DNA of 44,341 nt from positions 1 through 44,341 of the forward strand of contig MGJA01000004.1 in assembly GCA_001794025.1 (NCBI GenBank). The letters run 5' to 3'. Each line of letters starts with the position of its first letter. The first letter of the stretch is position 1. Source of the DNA: Candidatus Yanofskybacteria bacterium RIFCSPHIGHO2_01_FULL_41_21 (GTDB lineage Bacteria; Patescibacteriota; Minisyncoccia; 2-02-FULL-40-12; GWA2-44-9). The translations under genes and the position numbers were made by a program. Positions 10,524 to 19,332 of this stretch are shown in pieces. The notes under the pieces were generated by a model that was not told the DNA's origin, made no database searches, and worked only from the letters and a program-made list of their open reading frames with translations.

Positions 10524-11192
10524 TTATTTTCGTTGAGCTAGGGGTCTAATCATTTTTAAGGCCTTAATTGTTGCTTGAGCAATATTAAGCTTGTTGTTGG
10601 TGCGTTCAACTAATTTACCGGTTAACCCAGTGATACCGGCGAGCTTGGCCACAACACGAACCGGACCACCGGCTTTAACACCCCCGCGACCGGGTTTCAA
10701 GATAACAACAGCTGAATTATATTTAGCTTCCACTTGATACGGAATCGTTCCACGCTTCAAGGGCACCATAAATAAGTATTTCTTGGCTTGGTTGACGGCC
10801 TTTTGTACGGACTGAGCAACATCTTTACCTTTAGCCATACCGACACCAACTCGGCCCTTACCATCACCGATAACAATAGTGGCACGGAAACTAAAACGTT
10901 TTCCACCCTTGGTTACACGTGAGACACGAGCAATTTCAAGAACCTTCTGGTCAAATTCGGACTTAGGCCGATCGCCACCACGACGCATACCACCTCGGCC
11001 GCCAAACTGACCACCGCCTCGGCCACCTCGGCCACCACCAAATCCACCCCGACCTCGCGGTGCTTGAGGAGCTACAGGATCTATAATTGGCGCAATCGGC
11101 ACTTCAACATCAGCAGGCACAGAATCCGGTATAACCTCAATGTTGTCGATTGGGGTAACCACTTCTAATTGTGGGTCAATTTCATTTTCCAT
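10524..11192 (-). CDS. rpsE: 30S ribosomal protein S5 with RGG-rich N-terminal extension
   Basis: RVSRVTKGGKRFSFRATIVIGDGKGRVGVGMAKGKDV; start set to MENEIDPQ. Confidence 0.96.
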   Translation of the reverse strand: MENEIDPQLEVVTPIDNIEVIPDSVPADVEVPIAPIIDPVAPQAPRGRGGFGGGRGGRGGGQFGGRGGMRRGGDRPKSEFDQKVLEIARVSRVTKGGKRFSFRATIVIGDGKGRVGVGMAKGKDVAQSVQKAVNQAKKYLFMVPLKRGTIPYQVEAKYNSAVVILKPGRGGVKAGGPVRVVAKLAGITGLTGKLVERTNNKLNIAQATIKALKMIRPLAQRK

Positions 11193-11196
11193 AATT

Positions 11197-11556
11197 CTAT
11201 AATTTAATTCCGGCTTCACGTAGACCTTCCGCCAAGGCCTTCACCCGACCGTGATATTTAAACCCGCCCCGATCAAATAATACTGTATCAATACCCTTTT
11301 CTTTTAACACTTTCGCAAGAGCTTGACCATTCAATGTCGCTTTCTCGGTTTTTGTCCCCTTGGCTACTTTAGATTTTTTACCGGCATAATCGGAAATAGA
11401 AATCATAGTAACTCCGGTCGTGTCATCAATAACTTGAGCATAGGTAAATTTGTTACTCTTAAAAATAGCAACGCGAGGTCGAGTAGCAGTGCCGGTTATT
11501 TTGGCCCTGACTCGATTATGACGACTTATTCTTTTTTGTGATTTTGTGGTTTTCAT
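11197..11556 (-). CDS. rplR: 50S ribosomal protein L18
   Basis: FKSNKFTYAQVIDD, FDRGGFKYHGRVKALAEGLREAGI. Confidence 0.96.
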   Translation of the reverse strand: MKTTKSQKRISRHNRVRAKITGTATRPRVAIFKSNKFTYAQVIDDTTGVTMISISDYAGKKSKVAKGTKTEKATLNGQALAKVLKEKGIDTVLFDRGGFKYHGRVKALAEGLREAGIKL

Positions 11557-11667
11557 CCCGTTAGAAATTTAGCAAACCGTCCACCGTCTTGAGGTGGTGG
11601 CTGGCTACAATCATTTTTATATCATTGATTTTCATATTTATACCCGTAGGGTTAATTTCTAACGGGA
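11555..11667 (-). repeat. Family A element copy 3
   Basis: Same outer stem CCCGTTAGAAATTAACCC...ATTTCTAACGGG, abuts rplR ATG. Confidence 0.9.
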
Positions 11668-12213
11668 TTATGCGGCTGTTGCGGCTTTCTTGCCGGCTTT
11701 ACGTTTAATAACTTCACCTTGATATCGAATACCACTTCCTTTATATGGCTCTGGTAATCGATGCATTCGGATACTGGCAGCAATCTTACCAATCAATTCT
11801 TTATCAATTCCTTGAATCTTAATGGAATTCTTATCAGTCACAAAAGTAATACCTTCGGCACCTTCAACTGTAATTGGATGAGAAAATCCAAGACCAAGTT
11901 CAAGATTATTGCCCTTAACAGCGGCCTTATACCCTATTCCTTGAAATTCAAGAACTGTCTCAAAGCCCGTTGCTGTTCCGGTGACCATATTCTGAATCAA
12001 GGCCCGACTTAAACCCCAAAAAACCTTGCCATCTTTAGACGCATCTGGAGCTAAACTGATTTTAATTTCATTCCCATCAACCGCCACAATTACATCTTTT
12101 GAAATTGTCTTTTGGAGAGTACCTTTGGGACCCTTTACGGAAACTGAATTACCGTCAATTTTGACATCGACGCCTTGAGGGATGGTAATTATTTTTTTTC
12201 CGATTTTAGACAT
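11668..12213 (-). CDS. rplF: 50S ribosomal protein L6
   Basis: MSKIGKKIITIPQGV, PEPYKGSGIRYQGEVIKRKAGK. Confidence 0.97.
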   Translation of the reverse strand: MSKIGKKIITIPQGVDVKIDGNSVSVKGPKGTLQKTISKDVIVAVDGNEIKISLAPDASKDGKVFWGLSRALIQNMVTGTATGFETVLEFQGIGYKAAVKGNNLELGLGFSHPITVEGAEGITFVTDKNSIKIQGIDKELIGKIAASIRMHRLPEPYKGSGIRYQGEVIKRKAGKKAATAA

Positions 12214-12354
12214 ATTTGCATTGTGAGGAAGTGTGCAAGCAGACGAACAATCTGCAAATTGTGCACCCCCCTCACTCGAAAACTCTATTCTTTAAAGTTT
12301 TCGAGTGAGGGGGTAAGTAATTGTTTCCAATCACTTACGCTCTTGGACACTTAC
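12214..12354 (-). repeat. Family B tripartite hairpin element copy 1 (empty)
   Basis: GTCCAAGAGCGTAAGTGATTGG; CCCCCTCACTCGAAAAC/GTTTTCGAGTGAGGGGG; ATTTGCA...TGCAAAT. Confidence 0.88.
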
Positions 12355-12768
12355 TTACCAAATTTCACAAATTAATTCTCCGCCGAGCTTTTGTTTTCTC
12401 GCGTCACGCGAATTCATTATCCCTTGCGAAGTTGAAACAATGGCTAAACCATAACCGGAACGGACCGGGCGAATATCTTCGGCCTTAATATACATTCGCC
12501 GTGATGGTTTGCTGATAATCTTTATATCCTGGATAGCCCCTTCGCCATCTTTATATTTTAAAGTCAACAGAAGAAATTCATGTTCAATCTTCTTTCCGCT
12601 GGAAACAGATTTTTTCTTGCGTTCCACCTCGGTTAAATAGCCATCATTTTTAAGAACATTGGCCATAGCAAATTTCATTTTAGAAAATGGAATCAAGACC
12701 TGGTCGTGAGAAACCTTTTGGGCATTCTTGATACGTATAAGAAAATCTGAAATAGGATCGTTTACCAT
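12355..12768 (-). CDS. rpsH: 30S ribosomal protein S8
   Basis: [44 protein letters not shown]. Confidence 0.97.
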   Translation of the reverse strand: MVNDPISDFLIRIKNAQKVSHDQVLIPFSKMKFAMANVLKNDGYLTEVERKKKSVSSGKKIEHEFLLLTLKYKDGEGAIQDIKIISKPSRRMYIKAEDIRPVRSGYGLAIVSTSQGIMNSRDARKQKLGGELICEIW

Positions 12769-12947
12769 GATGATTTTTTAACGCCGGGCAATAATCCGGC
12801 ACTGGCTATCTCACGAAAATGGATACGGCACAAACCGAACTTGCGCATATAACCACCTTTTCGGCCACACAAAAAACAACGCAAAACAATTCTCGTTGAG
12901 AACTTTGGTTTTTTATTTGACCGTGCAATGGTTGATTTCTTTGCCAT
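12762..12947 (-). CDS. rpsZ: 30S ribosomal protein S14 type Z
   Basis: [38 protein letters not shown]. Confidence 0.96.
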   Translation of the reverse strand: MAKKSTIARSNKKPKFSTRIVLRCFLCGRKGGYMRKFGLCRIHFREIASAGLLPGVKKSSW

Positions 12948-12972
12948 ACGAAAAGTTTAAATATTTAAATGT
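12948..12972 (-). repeat. Family L AT element copy 1 upstream of rpsZ
   Basis: ATTTAAATATTTAAACTTTTCGTATG; nearly identical to sequence upstream of ftsA. Confidence 0.6.
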
Positions 12973-13518
12973 TTAAACATTAGTTTTTATTGGGAAACCC
13001 AAATTTTTAAACAACGCCACGCCCTCAGCATGGGTATGGGCCGTAGTTGTAAATGTAACCTGTAAACTGAAAATATCTTTTACGTTTTCATAATTCAATT
13101 CCGGGAAAATACTGGACTCTTTAAGGCCCATATTTAAATTACCGCTTGCGTCTACATTTGATGCCGGGATACCCCGAAAATCTTTTGATCGAGGTAGGGC
13201 TATATTAATAAAACGATCAGTGAAATCATACATCCGACTCCCCCGAAGAGTAACGGCGATTCCAACCGGTACACCTTGGCGGATTTTGAAACTGGCAATG
13301 GATTTCTTGGCCATCCGAAAAGTTGGCTTCTGTCCTGAAAGATTAGTAACGTCCTTGGCAATACGCTCAAGGACTTTATCTTCTTTGGATAATCGGCCCA
13401 CGCCCACATTGATAACAACCTTAGAAAGCTTAGGAATAGCCATAATATTCGCAATCTTAAACTCTTTCTGCAGAGCAGGCATAGTGTGTTTGCGATATTG
13501 TTCAATTAGTTGGGTCAT
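12973..13518 (-). CDS. rplE: 50S ribosomal protein L5
   Basis: [44 protein letters not shown]-type block. Confidence 0.97.
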   Translation of the reverse strand: [181 protein letters not shown]

Positions 13519-13667
13519 GCGAATGTTGTCTATGAGGGACTACCGAAGGTATACCGAGTAGGTATAACATTCAGCACCCCCTCACTCGAAAACTCTATCC
13601 TTTAAAGTTTTCGAGTGAGGGGGTAAGCAACCATTACCAATCGCTTACGCTCTTGGATGTTTGCTTA
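13519..13667 (-). repeat. Family B element copy 2 (empty)
   Basis: ATCCAAGAGCGTAAGCGATTGG; CCCCCTCACTC/GAGTGAGGGGG; GAATGTT...AACATTC. Confidence 0.88.
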
Positions 13668-13973
13668 TTATACTGCACTTTTGCACTTTTTACAAATCCT
13701 TATTTTGGTATCACCGTCAATTGAATAACCGACGCGAGTGGCCTTGCCACATGACTTACAAATAATAGCGACGCTGGAAGCACTCACGGCCCGTTCTTTA
13801 CTGACAATTTGGCCGGATTTACCTTGTTGACGAGGTTTGGTATGACGTTTAATCATATTCAAACCCTCCAAGATTACTTTTCCGGATTCAGGAATAACGG
13901 CTAAAATCTTGGCTTTCTTGCCTCGATCTTTACCACTAAGCATAATTACATTGTCGCCTTTTAATAATTTCAT
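13668..13973 (-). CDS. rplX: 50S ribosomal protein L24
   Basis: GDNVIMLSGKDRGKKAKILAVIPESGKVILEGLNMIKRHTKP; C-terminal CxxC pairs. Confidence 0.96.
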   Translation of the reverse strand: MKLLKGDNVIMLSGKDRGKKAKILAVIPESGKVILEGLNMIKRHTKPRQQGKSGQIVSKERAVSASSVAIICKSCGKATRVGYSIDGDTKIRICKKCKSAV

Positions 13974-13977
13974 AAAT

Positions 13978-14346
13978 TTATACGACTTCTTCGGCTAATG
14001 ACGCAATGGTATTAAAACCGCGTTCTTTTACTTCTCTAGGAATCGGTCCGAAGATACGACCGCCCTTAGGTTCATTGCCGGCAGCTAATATCACCACGGC
14101 ATTGTCATCAAATCTAATGTAAGTTCCGTCTTTACGCCGAAATGGTTTGCGTTGGCGAACAACAACACATTTTACGACTTCCTTTTTCTTTACACCTTTG
14201 CGCGGTTCTGCAACTTTAACAGAGGCGACAACGATGTCACCGAGCTCAGCGTAACGTCGGCCGGAACCGCCAAGCACTTTAAAAATACCGACGACTTTTG
14301 CGCCTGAATTATCTGCCACGGTAACAATTGATCGAAGCTGTAACAT
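13978..14346 (-). CDS. rplN: 50S ribosomal protein L14
   Basis: MLQLRSIVTVADNSGAKVVGIFKVLGG. Confidence 0.97.
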   Translation of the reverse strand: MLQLRSIVTVADNSGAKVVGIFKVLGGSGRRYAELGDIVVASVKVAEPRKGVKKKEVVKCVVVRQRKPFRRKDGTYIRFDDNAVVILAAGNEPKGGRIFGPIPREVKERGFNTIASLAEEVV

Positions 14347-14349
14347 GTT

Positions 14350-14595
14350 TTAGATTTTAGAAATTACTGTCCAACGTTTTTCTTTGGACAATGGCCGACC
14401 TTCTTGAATAACAACTTTATCTCCGACATGAAAAGCATTTTCGGGGCTATGGGCTTTAAAGCGTGTTGAGACCTTGTATGACTTTTTATACTTGGGATGT
14501 ATTTTCATTCTGGTTATTTCAACAACAACCGTCTTCTGCATTTTATCAGAGACAACATATCCTTTAAGAGTTCTGTGTTGGGGAGTAGTATTCAT
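14350..14595 (-). CDS. rpsQ: 30S ribosomal protein S17
   Basis: LKGYVVSDKMQKTVVVEI, HPKYKKSYKVSTRFKAHS. Confidence 0.96.
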   Translation of the reverse strand: MNTTPQHRTLKGYVVSDKMQKTVVVEITRMKIHPKYKKSYKVSTRFKAHSPENAFHVGDKVVIQEGRPLSKEKRWTVISKI

Positions 14596-14596
14596 T

Positions 14597-14806
14597 TTAT
14601 TTAATTGTTATCGCCTGCCCACCAAGGTCTTGGTGAAGACAAGTTAAAATACGAGCAATGTCCTTTTTTGTTTTTTTAAATTGACTGACATCTTTTAATT
14701 TTTTATCCGCCCGATCAAATTCAAGTTGAACCAATTTAGTTCTAAATTCAGCCAATGAGCTGGATAATTCTTGCTGTGTTTTGTTATTGATATCAAAATG
14801 TTTCAT
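14597..14806 (-). CDS. rpmC: 50S ribosomal protein L29
   Basis: Size, position and FRTKLVQLEFD / KTKKDIARILT motifs. Confidence 0.9.
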   Translation of the reverse strand: MKHFDINNKTQQELSSSLAEFRTKLVQLEFDRADKKLKDVSQFKKTKKDIARILTCLHQDLGGQAITIK

Positions 14807-14895
14807 ATATTTTCTACTAATTACGAATTGGTACTAATCTACAAATGACTGATTTAGATTGCATTTGTATATTCGTTTAGATTAGTAATTGGTAG
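14807..14895 (-). repeat. Family G element copy 1 (micro-repeat hairpin)
   Basis: CTACCAATTACTAATCTAAACGAATATACAAATG...CATTTGTAGATTAGTACCAATTCGTAATTAGTAG. Confidence 0.8.
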
Positions 14896-15297
14896 TTACC
14901 GGCTTACAATTCTGGTTTTAATCGGTAATTTATGAGCCCCTAATCGTAATGCTTCACGGGCTGTAGCTTCGGGTAAACCATCAATCTCAAAAATGACCCG
15001 ACCAATTTCAACCGGAGCAACAAAATGAGATAAGGCCCCTCGGCCACCACCCATACCTTTAGTACCACCATTACTGGTGCGGGGCTTATCCGGGAAAACA
15101 CGCATCCAAATCTTGCCACCACGTTGAATAAAACGAGCCATAACCTTGCGGGCCGCTTCTAATTGATTGGCTTTGAGCCACTTTGCTTCTTCAGATTTTA
15201 AGCCAAACGAACCAAAACTCAAACGGGTACCGCGCATGGCGTATCCTTTGTTTCCGTTTTTATGAGTTTTCGTATGTTTTACTCTTGAAGGTTGCAT
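14896..15297 (-). CDS. rplP: 50S ribosomal protein L16
   Basis: MQPSRVKHTKTHKNGNKGYAMRG, WMRVFPDKPRT. Confidence 0.97.
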   Translation of the reverse strand: MQPSRVKHTKTHKNGNKGYAMRGTRLSFGSFGLKSEEAKWLKANQLEAARKVMARFIQRGGKIWMRVFPDKPRTSNGGTKGMGGGRGALSHFVAPVEIGRVIFEIDGLPEATAREALRLGAHKLPIKTRIVSR

Positions 15298-15477
15298 GAG
15301 ATGTTTGTCTATGAGCGAAGCGAGTAGTTACGAACTTCTCACCCCCTCACTCTTTTTTATATTACCTTTTAAACTCGCTGGTATATTATACTTTATTTAT
15401 TAATATTTGTCCATAATTATTTACTTGAGTGAGGGGGTAACTTTTTGTTACCAATCGCTTCGCTCTTGGACAAAAAC
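15298..15477 (-). repeat. Family B element copy 3 with a 75-nt AT-rich central loop
   Basis: GTCCAAGAGCGAAGCGATTGG; CCCCCTCACTC...GAGTGAGGGGG; CTACTCGCTTCGCTCATAG. Confidence 0.88.
15385..15413 (-). promoter_or_regulatory. sigma70-like promoter inside the central loop
   Basis: TGGACA-N17-TATAAT read on the minus strand. Confidence 0.6.
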
Positions 15478-16119
15478 TTATTTTTCTTCAAATTTTTCTC
15501 CTTTGTAAATCCAGACCTTTACTCCAATTGTACCAAAGGTTGTGTGAGCCGTTGCTTTGGCATAGTCAATATCAGCCCGAAGTGTTTGGAGAGGTAAGCT
15601 TCCCTCTTCCAAATGCTCGGCCCGAGCAATTTCGGCTCCGTCCAAACGACCGCCCATATAAATTTTGGCGCCTTTCACTTGTCGTGAAGACATTATTTTG
15701 ACCAATGTCTGTTTCATTAACCTTCTAAATGGAATACGTTTTTCAATCTGTTCAACCATTAGTTCCGCCATAACACGAGCTGATTCTTCCGGGTTTCTAA
15801 ATTCCAATACTTCTAAGCGAACTGCGACTTTCTTTTTTAAGCGTGTACTGATAGCTTTCTTTAGTTCTTCAATACCTGTTCCCCCACGACCAATCAACAA
15901 TCCCGGACGAGAAGTGGTGATAATGACATTCAAAACATCACTGCCTCGCTCAAGTCGAATATCAGCCACACCTAAACCCTTGAGTTTCTTCTCCAGAAAC
16001 GCGCGCACTACTAAATCATCCTTCAAATAAGGGATGTATTTTCGGCCGCCAAACCAAGTAGATGACCAATCCTTTTGGATACCAACACGTAATGAAATTG
16101 GGGAAATTTTTTGACCCAT
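15478..16119 (-). CDS. rpsC: 30S ribosomal protein S3
   Basis: MGQKISPISLRVGI, LLIGRGGTGIEELKKAI. Confidence 0.97.
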   Translation of the reverse strand: MGQKISPISLRVGIQKDWSSTWFGGRKYIPYLKDDLVVRAFLEKKLKGLGVADIRLERGSDVLNVIITTSRPGLLIGRGGTGIEELKKAISTRLKKKVAVRLEVLEFRNPEESARVMAELMVEQIEKRIPFRRLMKQTLVKIMSSRQVKGAKIYMGGRLDGAEIARAEHLEEGSLPLQTLRADIDYAKATAHTTFGTIGVKVWIYKGEKFEEK

Positions 16120-16125
16120 ATGTGT

Positions 16126-16701
16126 TTAAATTGATTTACGTTGGAAAATTTTACGAAGGCCTTTTTTCGGCTCTACAATCTTCTTCCCTAACTCTGTTTT
16201 AATTTCTGGTTTGCCTGCCTGCCGGTCAGGCAGGTTATCAATCTTCATTTTTGATTGTTCAGTTGTTTTGTGATCATGATCGTGGTTATGGTTATGGTCT
16301 TCATGGTCATGAGTTTCTTTTGTTTTTTTATCAGATCGGGTAGATTTTTCTCCTTTCAATCCCGGAACTTTTTCGGCTAAAACCAAATGGATATGGCTGG
16401 TCTTTTTTTGAATTTCACCAACGGCACCCATAGCTTTAGGTTGGAAACGTTTTAACTTAACACCTTCGTCTACATAAAATTCCTTAATATATAGATTGCT
16501 GGCCACCATGTTAAAATTGTTTTCTGCATTAGCAATAGCCGAACGAATTAGTTTTGAAATTGGTTGAGACGGTCGACGAATGACGAATTCAAGCTGTTGA
16601 AGTGCTTTCAAAACTCCCTTGCCTCTCACCAAATCAACGATCATCCTCACTTTACGGGGCGATTGACGGAGATTTTTTAATTGTGCGGTTACAGTAGCCA
16701 T
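16126..16701 (-). CDS. rplV: 50S ribosomal protein L22 with His/Asp-rich C-terminal extension
   Basis: LRQSPRKVRMIVDLVRGK, KRFQPKAMGAVGEIQKKTSHIHLVL; extension HDHEDHNHNHDHDHK. Confidence 0.95.
   Translation of the reverse strand: MATVTAQLKNLRQSPRKVRMIVDLVRGKGVLKALQQLEFVIRRPSQPISKLIRSAIANAENNFNMVASNLYIKEFYVDEGVKLKRFQPKAMGAVGEIQKKTSHIHLVLAEKVPGLKGEKSTRSDKKTKETHDHEDHNHNHDHDHKTTEQSKMKIDNLPDRQAGKPEIKTELGKKIVEPKKGLRKIFQRKSI
16214..16234. repeat. in-frame palindromic repeat inside rplV
   Basis: CCTGCCTG-CCGGT-CAGGCAGG, 8-bp perfect arms, encodes LPDRQAG. Confidence 0.75.
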
Positions 16702-16790
16702 TGTTTAGTATTTAGGACTTAGGATTTAGAACTTAGTGGTCAGGACTCAGGTTTTTTATAAGTCCTAATTTCTAAGTTCTAATTCCTTTT
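16702..16790 (-). repeat. Family E element (micro-repeat hairpin)
   Basis: GGAATTAGAACTTAGAAATTAGGACTTA...CTAAGTTCTAAATCCTAAGTCCTAAATACTAA. Confidence 0.8.
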
Positions 16791-17144
16791 TTACTTACTT
16801 GGTGTCTTAACTGCTTCGGCTGGAGCTTTAGCAGCTTGAGCAGCTTCAACTTCTTTTTGACGGGCGGCGGCTTCCATTTCTTTCTGCATCTTTCCTCCAT
16901 GTCGACTAAACTTCCTGGTTGGAGAGAATTCGCCTAATTTGTGGCCAACCATATCTTCCGTCACGAAAACCGGCACATGAATTCGGCCATTATGAACGCC
17001 AAAAGTATAGCCAATCATTTCTGGAGCAATTGAACATGCTCGTGACCAGGTCTTAATAATGGTCTTATCGCCCGCTTTTAAGTTACTGATTTTTTTCAGT
17101 AATCTCGGGTCAATATATGGTCCTTTTTTTAGTGATCGTGACAT
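16791..17144 (-). CDS. rpsS: 30S ribosomal protein S19
   Basis: [43 protein letters not shown]. Confidence 0.97.
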   Translation of the reverse strand: MSRSLKKGPYIDPRLLKKISNLKAGDKTIIKTWSRACSIAPEMIGYTFGVHNGRIHVPVFVTEDMVGHKLGEFSPTRKFSRHGGKMQKEMEAAARQKEVEAAQAAKAPAEAVKTPSK

Positions 17145-17207
17145 TTCTTAGTGATTAGTTATTAGCGAGTAGCGAGTAGTTTTGTTCTATTCGCTATTAG
17201 CTATTCG
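17145..17207 (-). repeat. Family H element (micro-repeat hairpin)
   Basis: AAATAGCGAATAGCTAATAGCGAATAG...CTACTCGCTACTCGCTAATAACTAAT. Confidence 0.75.
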
Positions 17208-18041
17208 CTATTTACTTCTTCGCTTTACTACGAATTTATTTGATTTCTTTTTACTATCTCGGGTCTTTCGGCCTCCGGTAATCTTACCCTGAGCGGTCTT
17301 AGGTCGGCGAGTACCACGTCCTTGACGACCTTCACCTCCACCATATGGATGGTCAACCGGATTCATGGCCGTTCCTCTGACTTTCGGGCGGCGACCCAAC
17401 CAACGGGTTCTACCGGCCTTTCCTAAACTAATTGAATTGTGTTCAGCGTTTGAAAGCTGGCCAATTGAAGCAAAACACTCTTCGGAAATCAGTCGGGTTT
17501 CGGATGATGGCATCACAAGTTGGACATATCCGCCTTCACTAGCAAGGACACTAGCTGCCGAACCGGCTGAACGGACTAATGTTCCACCTTGGTTGGGATG
17601 TATTTCAATATTGTGAACTAAAGAACCTTGAGGAATATTCTTGAGTTTCATGCGGTTACCCGGTTTCAAAGAAGCACGTTCGGCTGTAATGATTGCGTCA
17701 CCGACTTTCAAATCCTGCGGGGCAAGTATATATCGTTTCTCGCCATCGGCAAAATGAATTCGGGCAATTCGACTGGTTCGATTTGGATCATATTCAATGG
17801 AAGCAACCACGCTTGGAATATCAACTTTGTTCTGTTTAAAATCAATATCTCGGAAGACACGCTTATGGCCACCACCCCGACCTTGGCGACCGGCAGAAAT
17901 ATGACCCTTGTTATCTCGGCCATATGATTTCTTGAAACCATGTTTCTTTGATTTCAATGGTGCAATATCGGTCAATCCAGAAAAATCATAACCCTGCATG
18001 GAACGACGTGATGGACTTGTTGGTTTATAATCTTTAGGCAT
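17208..18041 (-). CDS. rplB: 50S ribosomal protein L2
   Basis: YKPTSPSRRSM, GRDNKGHISAGRQGRGGGHKR, AMNPVDHPYGGGEGR. Confidence 0.98.
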   Translation of the reverse strand: MPKDYKPTSPSRRSMQGYDFSGLTDIAPLKSKKHGFKKSYGRDNKGHISAGRQGRGGGHKRVFRDIDFKQNKVDIPSVVASIEYDPNRTSRIARIHFADGEKRYILAPQDLKVGDAIITAERASLKPGNRMKLKNIPQGSLVHNIEIHPNQGGTLVRSAGSAASVLASEGGYVQLVMPSSETRLISEECFASIGQLSNAEHNSISLGKAGRTRWLGRRPKVRGTAMNPVDHPYGGGEGRQGRGTRRPKTAQGKITGGRKTRDSKKKSNKFVVKRRSK

Positions 18042-18146
18042 CCCGTTAGAAGTAATGCAATCCGTCCACCGTTTTGGAACGGTGGCTGGCTTGGTTTACA
18101 TTGTGGTTAATCATTTTGTTCATAGTATTGGTTACTTCTAACGGGA
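18040..18146 (-). repeat. Family A element copy 4 (divergent)
   Basis: ATCCCGTTAGAAGTAACC...GGTGGACGGATTGCATTACTTCTAACGGGATG. Confidence 0.88.
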
Positions 18147-18560
18147 TTATGCTTTTGCAAAATTAATGGAATCGCCTTCAGCTAAGGTCACGATTGCTTT
18201 TCTAAATCCTGACTTAGTGCCGACATGTCGGCCAACAGTTCGTTTCTTTGACGGCATATTAATCATATTCACAGACACCACGGTCACTTTGTACCGATTT
18301 TGAATAGCTTTCTTAACTTCCGGCTTATTGGCAAAACGAGTTACCTTGAACATGTATTGATTCATGCCCTCAAGACGAGTGGCTTTCTCACTAACATAAG
18401 GGTGCAGAATAGCTGAAACCGGTGCAATTACTAAATTAGAAATTTTCGGTGCAACTGATTCGGACTTGTCGGGTAGTGCAACTTCCGACTGTTTGAGAGT
18501 CGGCTGTTTTTTACCGGAAGTTCTACTACCTGATTTTTTAAAAAGATTTAATGCGCTCAT
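18147..18560 (-). CDS. rplW: 50S ribosomal protein L23
   Basis: LHPYVSEKATRLEGMNQYMFKVTRFANKPEVKKAIQNRYKVTVVSVN; start set to MSALNL. Confidence 0.95.
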   Translation of the reverse strand: MSALNLFKKSGSRTSGKKQPTLKQSEVALPDKSESVAPKISNLVIAPVSAILHPYVSEKATRLEGMNQYMFKVTRFANKPEVKKAIQNRYKVTVVSVNMINMPSKKRTVGRHVGTKSGFRKAIVTLAEGDSINFAKA

Positions 18561-18561
18561 A

Positions 18562-19212
18562 TTATTTGGATTTTGTAGTTCCCCACTGCTTTTCAATAAC
18601 CGCCAATGACTCTTTGGAAAGAATCACGCGATTTGCTTCAAGTAAAATTAAGGGATTTAAATTTCTGGCTTCAATAGTATCTAAATATGGTAAATTGCGG
18701 GCTGATTTATAAAGCATAGCCGAATCGGTTGGTGTAACCAGTAACACATTATTAAGTCGTCCGAAAATAGTCGTGAATTTTTTCATTACTCCGTCCATTT
18801 CTTTGGTTTTTGGTTTTTCAATCGTCAATGCATCTAAGATAAACAACTGACCATCACGGGCTTTGGATGACAAAGCCACTTTTAAGGCCTTCTGCATCAT
18901 CTTCTTGTTGATATCTTTTTTGAAATTCTTTTCTTTGGTTGGACCGCCGGTTACACCTCCAGAACGCCAGATTGGTGAACGCGTAGAACCGTGTCGAGCT
19001 CGACCGGTACCCTTTTGTTTCCAGGGTTTCTTCCCGCCTCCTCGAACTTCGCCTCGGCCTTTGGTATGAGCCAAAACCTGACGCTTGTTGGACATTTGGG
19101 ATGTAATAACTTGGTGAAGTAAGTCCTGATTCATGGGCAAACCAAAAACATTATCGGCCAATTCAATAGTACCGATGTTCTCTGCATTTTGGTTGTATAA
19201 TGGTAATTCCAT
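18562..19212 (-). CDS. rplD: 50S ribosomal protein L4
   Basis: KGRGEVRGGGKKPWKQKGTGRARHGSTRSPIWRSGGV. Confidence 0.97.
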   Translation of the reverse strand: MELPLYNQNAENIGTIELADNVFGLPMNQDLLHQVITSQMSNKRQVLAHTKGRGEVRGGGKKPWKQKGTGRARHGSTRSPIWRSGGVTGGPTKEKNFKKDINKKMMQKALKVALSSKARDGQLFILDALTIEKPKTKEMDGVMKKFTTIFGRLNNVLLVTPTDSAMLYKSARNLPYLDTIEARNLNPLILLEANRVILSKESLAVIEKQWGTTKSK

Positions 19213-19332
19213 TTCTTTATTTCATTGAGACCCAACCTTTTCACCCCAGACCCGTGAAACCAGTCCCGTCGGTTTCCCCGCTTCGCGGGTCCCCTTCCGC
19301 TACTGGGGTTTAAAGGTCGGCTCTCAATTCAA
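19213..19332 (-). repeat. Intergenic long inverted repeat between rplC and rplD (family K)
   Basis: TTGAGACCCAACCTTTTCACCCCA paired with TACTGGGGTTTAAAGGTCGGCTCTCAA, nested CCCGTGAAACC hairpin. Confidence 0.7.

Noticed and set aside
12214-15477. CRISPR-like interpretation of the recurrent CCCCCTCACTC blocks
   Set aside because: Copies are kilobases apart, single per spacer and palindromic; no direct repeat/spacer periodicity.
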